Positions 1-5,579 of a stretch of DNA of 5,579 nucleotides are shown here, one piece after another (within the stretch, counting starts at the first letter, position 1; every line of letters starts with the position of its first letter). The stretch is from the NCBI GenBank assembly GCA_018055865.1, contig JAGPGR010000141.1, positions 1 through 5,579 of the forward strand, given 5' to 3'. The position numbers and the translations under genes are program-made. The stretch comes from Paludibacteraceae bacterium (lineage in GTDB: Bacteria > Bacteroidota > Bacteroidia > Bacteroidales > Paludibacteraceae). The notes under the pieces are model-generated. The model ran no database searches and was not told the DNA's origin. It saw only the letters and a list, made by a program, of their open reading frames with translations.

Positions 1-3000
1 CCTCAATGGTAATCATGCCATACGGTTTGTTGTTACGGGTAGTGCCGCTGCGAAAGGATGTTACAATACCTCCCAGTTTCAGACCTGTACCGAGGTTGTA
101 TTTTTTCAGATCGGCCAGATCCACTGTTGTGGCATTGCAGATGTGGTTCAGTTCAAACTCAAATTCGTCCATAGGATGAGCCGAGAGGTACATGCCAATC
201 ATATCGCGTTCGTTGTTCAGTTTCACGAGCGACGACCATTCGGGCACGTACGGTATTTCGGGCTTGGTGATTTCAACGGCATTTTCGAGCGCTCCGAACA
301 GGGAGTTCTGATTGAATTGCTTATCTTGCTGGTAGAGGTTTCCATACTTGATCAGCGATTCTATGACCTGCTCTTCTTTGCTGTTCACAGCAAACAGTTG
401 TTCGCGTTTTATATCCGGAAATACGTCGAATGCCCCTGCATAAGCCAAACTTTCGAGGGTTTTCTTGTTGCAGGCAGTCATATTCACCCGCTCTATAAAA
501 TCTATGATACTTTTGAACTTCCCGTTTTTATCCCGTTCCTGAATGATGGCTTCCACTGCGCCGTCGCCTACATTTTTGATACCTCCGAGTCCAAAACGTA
601 CATTCCCGTCTTTATTCACCGTGAAAGTGAGATCACTTTCATTTACGTCCGGGCCGAGCACGCTCATTTTCATGGATTTACACTCATCCATCAGTTTGCC
701 TACTTCGGTGATGTCGTCCTTGTTGCGGGTGAGGTTGGCAGCCATAAATTCTGCCGGATAATGTGCTTTGAGGTAGGCAGTCTGATAAGCCACCAGCGAG
801 TAGCAGGTGGCGTGCGATTTATTGAATGCATATTCGGCAAATTTTGCCCAGTCGGCCCATATTTGTTCCAGTTTGGCTACCGGACCGTAACCGTTTTTCT
901 GGGCACCGGCAATGAATTTAGCGTGCAAAGCTTCCATTTTGTCTCGTAGCTTTTTCCCCATGGCTTTGCGCAGCTCATCGGACTGGCCGCGTGTAAATCC
1001 GGCCAGGTCACGGCTCAGAAGCATGACCTGTTCCTGATACACCGTGATTCCGTAAGTATCTTTCAGGCGTTTCTCCATGACGGGAAACGGATATTCTATT
1101 TTCTCCAGTCCGTGTTTTCGGTTGATAAATTGCGGGATGTAATCCATCGGGCCCGGCCGGTACAGCGCATTCATCGCTATCAGGTCTTCAAACTGAGTGG
1201 GTTTCAGGTCTTTCAGGTACTTTTGCATACCGGCAGATTCAAACTGAAACACACCTACCGTATCGCCATGGCTGAAAAGTTTGTAGGTTTTTTTATCGTC
1301 AATCGGAATGGTGTCGATATCAATAATGATTCCTCTTGATTTTTTGATGTTTAACAGTGCATCTTTGATAATGGAGAGAGTCTTCAGTCCCAGGAAGTCC
1401 ATTTTAACCAGTCCGATGTCTTCGATTACCGTACCTTCATACTGGGTTATTACCTTGTCTTCTTTGGTTTCCTTATCCACGGCGGTGCTCAGCGGCACCA
1501 GATTAATCAGATCGTCGGCTCCGATAATCAATCCGCAGGCATGAACTCCGGTTTGCCGAACGGTTCCTTCGAGCATTTCGGCATATTTCAGCGTGTTGGC
1601 CATTGTCGGATTGGAGGAGTCGCGTGACTCACGCAGCTCTTCCACGTATTTGAAACAGTTGGTCAGGTTTACTTTGATGTCCTTCCCGTTTTCATCTTTG
1701 GGAAATCTGCCCGGAACAAGTTTTGTTAGCTTTTCAGCCTCCGACAATGGCAGTCGTTGTACCCGTGCTACGTCTTTGATAGCTGACTTCGTTCCCATGG
1801 TGCCGTAGGTTACGATATTGGCCACCCGTTTTTTCCCGTATTTATCGGTTACCCAACGTACTACCTGACCACGCTTGTCGTCCTCGAAGTCAATATCAAT
1901 ATCGGGCAGTGACACACGGTCGGGATTGAGAAACCGCTCGAACAGCAGGTCGTATTTCAGGGGATCGATGTTGGTGATTTTGAGGCAATAAGCCACCACG
2001 GAGCCGGCAGCCGAACCACGTCCGGGACCCACTGAAATATCCATATCACGCGCAGCCTGAATGAAGTCCTGCACGATGAGAAAATATCCGGGAAAACCCA
2101 TTTTTTTCATTACGCCCAATTCAAAATCGATACGCTCGCGTGTTTCATCGTTCAGATTGGCACCGTATCTTTTCGCGGCCCCTTCGTAGGTAATTTTAGT
2201 CAGATAATCCGAATCTAATTTAATCCGGATGGCTTTGTCATATCCTCCAACCAGATCAAAAGCCTCACCGAATTCTTCCCGAAGTGCCTGTTCGTCGTAT
2301 CTCAGGCGGTAATCTTCTTCCGTGCCGAATTCTTTCGGAATGGGGAATACAGGCATCATGGGCGCCGACTCCAGTTTGAAACTTTCCACTTTGTTGGCTA
2401 TTTCCACTGTGTTTTCGATACTTTCCGGAATGTCGGCAAAAATTTCGGCCATTTCATCCGGACTCTTCAGCCATTCCTGCTTGGTGTAACGCATACGTGA
2501 AGGATCGTCCAGGTCCTTTCCGGTGCTCAGGCAGATCAGATGCTCGTGGGCATCGGCATGCTCTTCCTCTACAAAGTGAACATCGTTTGTAGCCACGAGC
2601 TTTGTATTGGTTTTGCGGGCAAGCCTAATCAATTCTTTATTCTGAAGTTCCTGTTTTAAGTAGGTTTCGGTATCGGCTCCCGGTTTGTCGGTCTGATGCC
2701 GTTGAAGTTCGAGGTAAAAATCATCTCCAAACACTTTTTTGTACCAGAGTATGGCTTTCTCGGCCTCTTCCAGGTTGCCCGATTCTATTTTTTTATGAAT
2801 TTCGCCCCCCAGACAGGCCGAACAGGCAATAATCCCTTCGCTGTATTTCGAGAGTAAATCGTGATCGATGCGCGGACGATAGTAAAAGCCCTGAATGTGA
2901 CCCCAGGAAACAAGCTTGGACAGATTTCTGTAGCCGGTTTCGTTTTTGGCCAGCAGCACCAGGTGATATCCGCCCCTGTCCTCTTTCAGCTCCTTGTCAT

Positions 3001-3340
3001 AGCGGCTTCGGCGAGCCACGTACACTTCCGAACCAAAAATAGGTTTGAAAAGCTGTTGCTTAGCAGCTTCAATTTCATTTTGCAGCATCAATCTTTCGGA
3101 TTCAGGAAGTTCTTCGGATTTTAATTTTGCTTCCAGCTCGCTTATTTTTGCCGATGTTCCGGCATTTTTCTTTTTGGAGTAGTTGTAAAACTCTTTGATG
3201 CCGAACATATTTCCGTGGTCGGTGAGCGCCAGCGCGTTCATGCCGCTTTTCACGGCTTTATCTACTAAACCTGAAATAGCCGACATCCCGTCGAGTACCG
3301 AATAACTGGAGTGAACGTGTAAATGTACAAATGAGCTCAT
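1..3340 (-). CDS. dnaE: DNA polymerase III alpha subunit, DnaE (C-terminus cut off by window edge)
   Basis: This is the catalytic 5'-3' polymerase subunit of the replicative DNA polymerase III holoenzyme. The frame is open from the ATG at 3340 to position 1, giving 1113 complete codons. Seen in order: a PHP domain (residues ~4-280) starting with HLHVHS at 6-11, with TDHG at 40-43 and NDVH at 252-255; the polymerase core with the PDIDIDF motif (acidic residues D480, D482, D484) and the third catalytic acid in DFLGL (D648); YRPGPM at 727-732; YQEQVM at 768-773; NKSHA at 840-844; a helix-hairpin-helix-like GLGGIKNVG from 917; and the start of the OB fold near residue 1090. Family DnaE proteins are longer, so roughly the last 100-150 residues (rest of the OB fold and the tau-binding tail) lie outside the window. 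Residues ~56-98 are a charged, helix-like insertion absent from the E. coli protein. The start is supported by an SD-like AGAGGA 7 nt upstream and by the PHP motif beginning immediately after it. Family assignment is very secure. Confidence 0.98.
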   Translation of the reverse strand, partial: MSSFVHLHVHSSYSVLDGMSAISGLVDKAVKSGMNALALTDHGNMFGIKEFYNYSKKKNAGTSAKISELEAKLKSEELPESERLMLQNEIEAAKQQLFKPIFGSEVYVARRSRYDKELKEDRGGYHLVLLAKNETGYRNLSKLVSWGHIQGFYYRPRIDHDLLSKYSEGIIACSACLGGEIHKKIESGNLEEAEKAILWYKKVFGDDFYLELQRHQTDKPGADTETYLKQELQNKELIRLARKTNTKLVATNDVHFVEEEHADAHEHLICLSTGKDLDDPSRMRYTKQEWLKSPDEMAEIFADIPESIENTVEIANKVESFKLESAPMMPVFPIPKEFGTEEDYRLRYDEQALREEFGEAFDLVGGYDKAIRIKLDSDYLTKITYEGAAKRYGANLNDETRERIDFELGVMKKMGFPGYFLIVQDFIQAARDMDISVGPGRGSAAGSVVAYCLKITNIDPLKYDLLFERFLNPDRVSLPDIDIDFEDDKRGQVVRWVTDKYGKKRVANIVTYGTMGTKSAIKDVARVQRLPLSEAEKLTKLVPGRFPKDENGKDIKVNLTNCFKYVEELRESRDSSNPTMANTLKYAEMLEGTVRQTGVHACGLIIGADDLINLVPLSTAVDKETKEDKVITQYEGTVIEDIGLVKMDFLGLKTLSIIKDALLNIKKSRGIIIDIDTIPIDDKKTYKLFSHGDTVGVFQFESAGMQKYLKDLKPTQFEDLIAMNALYRPGPMDYIPQFINRKHGLEKIEYPFPVMEKRLKDTYGITVYQEQVMLLSRDLAGFTRGQSDELRKAMGKKLRDKMEALHAKFIAGAQKNGYGPVAKLEQIWADWAKFAEYAFNKSHATCYSLVAYQTAYLKAHYPAEFMAANLTRNKDDITEVGKLMDECKSMKMSVLGPDVNESDLTFTVNKDGNVRFGLGGIKNVGDGAVEAIIQERDKNGKFKSIIDFIERVNMTACNKKTLESLAYAGAFDVFPDIKREQLFAVNSKEEQVIESLIKYGNLYQQDKQFNQNSLFGALENAVEITKPEIPYVPEWSSLVKLNNERDMIGMYLSAHPMDEFEFELNHICNATTVDLADLKKYNLGTGLKLGGIVTSFRSGTTRNNKPYGMITIE

Positions 3341-3347
3341 CTTTTAA

Positions 3348-3353
3348 TCCTCT
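3348..3353 (-). promoter_or_regulatory. Ribosome binding site of dnaE
   Basis: AGAGGA on the minus strand ends 7 nt before the ATG at 3340. It contains the GAGG core complementary to the 16S 3' end. Many Bacteroidota genes lack a clear SD, so this site helps fix the dnaE start. Confidence 0.55.
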
Positions 3354-3399
3354 GATAATAAACGTAATAAAAAATTGTCTTTTGAAAAATCGTGAATGA

Positions 3400-3430
3400 T
3401 AAAGATACAAGAATATTTGTCGGGAGGAAA
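3400..3430 (-). promoter_or_regulatory. Candidate Bacteroidota-type promoter for dnaE
   Basis: On the minus strand TTTC (3430-3427) is followed after exactly 19 nt by TATCTTTA (3407-3400). The Bacteroidota sigma-ABfr pattern is TTTG-N19-TAnnTTTG, so the match is 3 of 4 at -33 and one base off at -7, with ideal spacing. Transcription would start near 3393 and give a leader of about 50 nt before the dnaE ATG. It is a pattern match in AT-rich DNA, so it is only moderately sure. Confidence 0.4.
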
Positions 3431-3661
3431 ATAATATCGGGAAAAGTTATTGACAATTTGCCCAAAGCAGAAGGAAATGATGAAAATGAGAGAGATAGCC
3501 GGTGTAAATTTTTATACAGAACTATCTTTGTGAATAGTAAAAGGATTAATGAGTACGGTAGCCTAAGTTCTTATTTGTTATTGGATAGAAAAACCTTCTA
3601 AATGAGCTGGCTCTGAAATTGAATTGGAACCACCGACGCACTTTACCGAATTTTTACATTT
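3431..3661. other. Non-coding spacer upstream of dnaE, no recognised content
   Basis: No gene is supported here. The only open frame (plus strand, 3392-3601, 69 codons) has no SD-like sequence, overlaps the dnaE promoter region and resembles no family I recognise. No tRNA-like fold or U-tract terminator was seen. Confidence 0.5.
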
Positions 3662-3991
3662 GGTATTACTGGATTTCGTGTGAAATAAACTTATGTATAA
3701 ATGAAATAATCAAAATAAGGTAATAAGGTTGTATGCTCCTGATATTCATACTTCTACTAAGGTTTCAAACATTAAGATAAGGTTGCTAAAATAAGAAATA
3801 AAAAAAATATTGTTCTATATTTAATCAATTTTTTGAAGAAATTGAAACCTTAGTAGAAACGATATGTGACGAAAAGTTATCCTTATTACCTTATTTTGAA
3901 CATATTCAGTGAAGTCTTTTCATTTAACAGGTGTTTGGAATTCTAACAATTCTTATTATTATCATACTTTCACCCGAAATCCAGTAGGACC
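3662..3991. repeat. Composite inverted repeat with conserved islands and diverged spacers
   Basis: A 330-bp block whose two halves mirror each other at three islands. Island A: TACTGGATTTCGTGTGAAA (3667-3685) against its inverted copy at 3968-3986, 18 of 19 matching; a GGT two bases further out on each arm also matches (3662-3664, 3989-3991). Island C: TCAAAATAAGGTAATAAGG (3710-3728) against 3881-3899, 19 of 19. Island D: TTCTACTAAGGTTTCAA (3752-3768) against 3842-3858, 17 of 17. A weaker island B, TAAATGAAA, is at 3698-3706 and inverted at 3918-3926. Sequence between islands is essentially unrelated in the two halves. The C-D gaps are 23 and 22 bp, but the A-C gaps differ (24 versus 68 bp). 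No open reading frame of note lies inside. It could be a MITE-like relic, a paired protein-binding site array, a recombination site or a structured RNA. The matches are read directly from the sequence; the function is unknown. Confidence 0.85.
3710..3899. repeat. Inner double-stem inverted repeat around a 73-nt AT-rich centre
   Basis: The two perfect arm pairs (19 bp and 17 bp) are separated by symmetric gaps of 23 and 22 nt, so a transcript or single strand could fold as stem, internal loop, stem, then a 73-nt loop (3769-3841). The loop is strongly A/T-rich and contains an A8 run near 3802. No convincing TAnnTTTG promoter was found in the loop on either strand. Arms of this length can also serve as recombinase sites of invertible DNA, but no recombinase gene is in the window. 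Confidence 0.6.
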
Positions 3992-4068
3992 TTATATTTA
4001 AATGTCATATCTGACAATCAATACTCATTTTTTGGATCTGCCGGCATCCTGACTCTTTTCGCGGGTCT
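3992..4068. other. Spacer between the inverted repeat and the GC-rich palindromes
   Basis: No gene or site is recognised. The sequence changes from AT-rich to GC-richer near 4040 (CCGGCATCC), where the palindromic repeat segment begins. This change resembles the edge of a repeat insertion, but no target duplication was identified. Confidence 0.3.
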
Positions 4069-4085
4069 CGCGGTTTCTAACCGCG
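4069..4085. repeat. GC-rich perfect palindrome (REP-like hairpin 1)
   Basis: CGCGGTT (4069-4075), loop TCT, AACCGCG (4079-4085): a perfect 7-bp stem with a 3-nt loop. It shares the core GCGGTT/AACCGC with the next hairpin. It is about 130 bp beyond the stop codon of the 4213-5025 gene and has no T-tract on either strand, so it does not look like a standard intrinsic terminator, although it could stabilise a 3' end. Confidence 0.65.
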
Positions 4086-4094
4086 CTCTTTAAG

Positions 4095-4117
4095 ATAGCG
4101 GTTAAATAAACCGCTAT
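4095..4117. repeat. Palindrome sharing the GCGGTT/AACCGC core (REP-like hairpin 2)
   Basis: ATAGCGGTT (4095-4103), loop AAATA, AACCGCTAT (4109-4117): a perfect 9-bp stem. It lies 9 bp from hairpin 1 and carries the same core, so the two look like tandem variants of one palindromic repeat. It is about 95 bp downstream of the stop of the 4213-5025 gene. A role as a transcription end point is possible but unsupported, as no run of T follows. Confidence 0.6.
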
Positions 4118-4212
4118 ATCCGAAAGGACTGGATAATTTTGAAAACATTAAGAAAAGTAAATGCCAAATGTTTTCTGCCATATTCAACTGGGATTTACAG
4201 ATTTCTCTTCAA

Positions 4213-5025
4213 TCAAAGCACCTTCAGGATTTTGGCACAGCAGGCAAACTTTACTGGCTCGATTTTACCACCTGCACCTGTATTTCCGAATTCGATGCCT
4301 GCAGATCCCATACAGGTTAAATGCTCCATTTCCTCATCCGAAATTTCCTTATTCAGATTCAGTTCCAGCGTTTGTTCGGGTATCACATCGTTCGCCGGGA
4401 GCCATTCTGTCGATTTTTCCACTCTTCTTAAATTTATTTCACTTATTGCAGACACATAACTTTTGGATGCTGAAGAAGAAAATATCATATCGGAAAAATG
4501 ACACAGATTGAACGTCAGCCGGAAATAGGGGAGATTCTGCACGTTGTACAGATCGTTGGCAGTGACAATACGGGGAATTCTTATCACCATCCGTCCCTGT
4601 TTTTTATCTATTTCAACCTGTAACGAAGTCCTGAAAACAGCATTGAACGGGAAACGGCGGTTCAGATTGAAACCTTCGAATGTTTCACGTGATTTCGAAA
4701 GCAATATCGAGCGTTCACCGATTTCATGTTCCGTGTCCAGTTTCATTATTTTTTTGGCTATCCCGTTCAGCACCGGCGACACATTGTAATCACGCATTCG
4801 GTAAATGCTATTGAGGCAGGCGCTGAAGTCCTGCGAGAACTTCACGCATCCCTTCCATTCCACCTGATGTTTCCGGACGAGTTCAAACTCCGGCCCCACT
4901 TTCATTCTACGGCTTGTGGGTCCTCCCTTTGTTCGGACATATACTTTATCGCTCCCTTTCATGGTGTAAAAGGATACATTCTGCAAACTGCCCGTAATAT
5001 TAAAAATACCGTTAACTCTTGCCAT
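4213..5025 (-). CDS. Protein of unknown function, 270 residues, Bacteroidota type
   Basis: An intact frame from ATG at 5025 to TGA at 4213-4215. I do not recognise a characterised family. The protein has no evident signal peptide or membrane segment, so it is probably cytoplasmic. The N-terminus (residues 1-60) has the look of a conserved block: a Gly/Asn-rich start, SFYTMKGSDKVYVRTKGGP at 18-36, then a basic amphipathic stretch ending VEWKGC. This order (short Gly-rich lead, K-G-x-D/K, VRTKGG, then a helix) loosely recalls the uncharacterised DUF6266-type proteins of Bacteroidota, but I recall that only by eye. The middle alternates beta-like stretches such as GRMVIRIPRIV and YFRLTFNLCHF. 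The C-terminal 31 residues end with a Gly-rich segment and an adjacent cysteine pair (C262-C263). An in-frame TGA at 5038-5040 excludes a longer N-terminus. The gene stands alone with its own promoter, flanked by palindromic repeats. The frame is clearly protein-like; the antisense frames overlapping it are shadows. Confidence 0.85.
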   Translation of the reverse strand: MARVNGIFNITGSLQNVSFYTMKGSDKVYVRTKGGPTSRRMKVGPEFELVRKHQVEWKGCVKFSQDFSACLNSIYRMRDYNVSPVLNGIAKKIMKLDTEHEIGERSILLSKSRETFEGFNLNRRFPFNAVFRTSLQVEIDKKQGRMVIRIPRIVTANDLYNVQNLPYFRLTFNLCHFSDMIFSSSASKSYVSAISEINLRRVEKSTEWLPANDVIPEQTLELNLNKEISDEEMEHLTCMGSAGIEFGNTGAGGKIEPVKFACCAKILKVL

Positions 5026-5098
5026 AATAATGCTTTCTCAGGTTATATTGCTTTGCTGCATCTTCGGTGTACTACTGTGCCATCTTCGTAGTAAAGAG
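5026..5098 (-). promoter_or_regulatory. 5' leader of the 4213-5025 gene with a duplicated CGAAGATG
   Basis: Minus-strand leader between the predicted promoter and the ATG at 5025. CGAAGATG occurs twice (5088-5081 and 5066-5059), 22 nt apart, each placing an ATG. The first opens MAQ-stop. The second opens MQQSNIT-stop (5061-5038), which is in frame with the main gene and ends 12 nt before its ATG. No strong SD precedes the main ATG; only a purine-rich AGAAAG (about 5037-5032) is present. The tiny frames may be chance or a translational coupling device. Confidence 0.3.
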
Positions 5099-5129
5099 CA
5101 AATATAGATAAAATTAATATGAATACAAT
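5099..5129 (-). promoter_or_regulatory. Bacteroidota-type promoter for the 4213-5025 gene
   Basis: On the minus strand ATTG (5129-5126) is followed after exactly 19 nt by TATATTTG (5106-5099). The -7 box fits TAnnTTTG perfectly and the -33 box matches 3 of 4 bases of TTTG. The predicted start is near 5092, giving a leader of about 65-70 nt before the ATG at 5025. It is the best promoter match seen in the window. Confidence 0.65.
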
Positions 5130-5131
5130 AC

Positions 5132-5156
5132 TGTTATAATAAAATGATGTTATAAT
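5132..5156. repeat. 9-bp direct repeat just upstream of the promoter
   Basis: TGTTATAAT occurs at 5132-5140 and again at 5148-5156, a 16-bp period, beginning 3 bp upstream of the -33 box of the 5099-5129 promoter. The location would suit a regulator site, but the sequence is AT-rich and a chance repeat is plausible. Confidence 0.35.
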
Positions 5157-5170
5157 TCTATTAATTTAAT

Positions 5171-5209
5171 CTTATCACTATGATATCTCTGCAATAACTT
5201 TATGATAAG
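5171..5209. repeat. Short inverted repeat in the AT-rich upstream region
   Basis: CTTATCA (5171-5177) and TGATAAG (5203-5209) form a perfect 7-bp inverted repeat with a 25-nt centre, which also contains a second TATGATA. It lies about 40 bp upstream of the -33 box. It could be an operator half-site pair or chance in AT-rich DNA. Confidence 0.25.
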
Positions 5210-5359
5210 ACTATAATTAACACGAAGCTGATACGGAACTACTACGTTACTACTACTTGGATGGCAGTGACTAAACTGCTATGAACAGTTGCGAAAATAA
5301 GGTGGTTTTGACTTCTCATCCGGGCACCGTCCCCGCAGATATGCTTTACAAACGAGTAA

Positions 5360-5377
5360 TCCCGATCAATATCGGGA
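5360..5377. repeat. Palindrome, REP-like cluster member 1
   Basis: TCCCGAT (5360-5366), loop CAAT, ATCGGGA (5371-5377): a perfect 7-bp stem. It is the first of three strong hairpins in the last 220 bp. A further 6-bp pair, GACGTG (5376-5381) with CACGTC (5403-5408), follows directly. Confidence 0.6.
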
Positions 5378-5495
5378 CGTGCTAGATGGCGGGATTTGCA
5401 GTCACGTCTTAAATACGATGAGGATATGGAATCCGGATTATTTGAAAAAAATCCTTGTTTTTGTGGTATACAAGTTTGTAAGCGAATTACAAATT

Positions 5496-5514
5496 CCTGT
5501 CTGCGGCAGGCAGG
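5496..5514. repeat. Palindrome, REP-like cluster member 2
   Basis: CCTGTCTGCGGCAGGCAGG folds into a stem with one G-T type mismatch and almost no loop. GC-rich palindromes of this CCTGCCTGC/GCAGGCAGG type are, in my recollection, recurrent between genes in some Bacteroidota genomes; that is not checked here. Confidence 0.55.
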
Positions 5515-5534
5515 CTGATAATACAAGAGCTGGG

Positions 5535-5552
5535 TTCCGATAGCTATCGGAA
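5535..5552. repeat. Perfect 18-bp palindrome, REP-like cluster member 3
   Basis: TTCCGATAGCTATCGGAA is fully self-complementary with no loop base. Its outer part resembles the 5360-5377 hairpin (TCCGAT versus TCCCGAT). It lies 20 bp from cluster member 2. No T-tract follows, so an intrinsic terminator is not indicated. Confidence 0.65.
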
Positions 5553-5579
5553 TAAATCCTCGCGGCGGGACAAAACAGT

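Larger units (their letters stand above)
5210..5579. other. Non-coding region with palindromic repeats, right end of window
   Basis: No gene is supported. A 94-codon minus-strand frame (5242-5526) runs through the palindromes, and its translation mirrors the repeat sequence (for example PACRRQE comes from the GC-rich hairpin at 5496-5514), so I treat it as spurious. The last 20 bases (CGCGGCGGGACAAAACAGT) are GC-richer and may begin another repeat arm that continues beyond the window. Confidence 0.5.

Noticed and set aside
143..1808. Several open frames on the plus strand (143-949, 543-761, 1112-1339, 1308-1544, 1593-1808)
   Set aside because: They lie antisense to dnaE, whose translation matches family motifs throughout; their products have no recognisable features.
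2861..3124. 87-codon plus-strand frame
   Set aside because: Antisense to the PHP-domain part of dnaE and not protein-family-like.
3523..3530. TATCTTTG on the plus strand, a perfect -7 box
   Set aside because: No TTTG-like element at the required spacing upstream and no gene downstream on that strand.
3392..3601. 69-codon plus-strand frame in the spacer
   Set aside because: No SD-like sequence, overlaps the dnaE promoter region, low-complexity charged product with no recognisable domain.
3662..3991. CRISPR array
   Set aside because: The repeated islands differ from one another, occur only twice each and in inverted orientation; no cas gene is present.
3662..4005. Target-site duplication or clean transposon ends around the inverted repeat
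   Set aside because: ACATTT (3656-3661) and AAATGT (4000-4005) are inverted rather than direct, and no direct duplication flanks the arms, so a transposon call is not supported.
4069..4117. Intrinsic terminators
   Set aside because: Stems are good, but no run of T follows either hairpin on either strand; recorded as palindromic repeats instead.
4139..5091. Plus-strand frames at 4139-4459, 4161-4511, 4544-4789 and 4726-5091
   Set aside because: All are antisense to the 270-residue minus-strand gene, which has the better promoter and protein-like composition.
5242..5526. 94-codon minus-strand frame
   Set aside because: It is built from palindromic repeat sequence, lacks a ribosome binding site, and its translation looks like read-through of hairpins.

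Overview
This window looks chromosomal and most likely comes from a member of the Bacteroidota (Bacteroidales/Marinilabiliales-like). Three things suggest this: the sequence style of the DnaE protein, the candidate promoters that fit the Bacteroidota pattern TTTG-N19-TAnnTTTG better than a sigma70 pattern, and AT-rich spacers carrying palindromic repeats. The placement is inferred from pattern recognition; no database search was run.

Layout. Positions 1-3340 (minus strand) hold the first 1113 codons of the replicative DNA polymerase III alpha subunit, dnaE. Its C-terminus runs off the left edge of the window. It has an SD-like site and a plausible promoter at 3400-3430. Positions 3341-4212 are an 870-bp spacer with no convincing gene. 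Inside it lies a composite inverted repeat (3662-3991) in which three nearly identical sequence islands recur in mirror order, separated by diverged spacers. Two short GC-rich palindromes follow (4069-4117). Positions 4213-5025 (minus strand) hold an intact 270-residue protein of unknown function, with a good Bacteroidota-type promoter (5099-5129) and a 5' leader of about 65-70 nt. Positions 5130-5579 are non-coding: AT-rich with short repeats at first, then a cluster of REP-like hairpins reaching the right edge.

How the parts relate. The two genes point the same way but are separated by almost 900 bp and each has its own candidate promoter, so they are probably not one operon. Nothing ties the unknown protein to replication. 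It is flanked on both sides by palindromic repeats, so it may be a lineage-specific or mobile-type cargo gene, though no transposase, integrase or phage gene is visible. The most unusual structure is the island-type inverted repeat at 3662-3991, which none of the genes explains.
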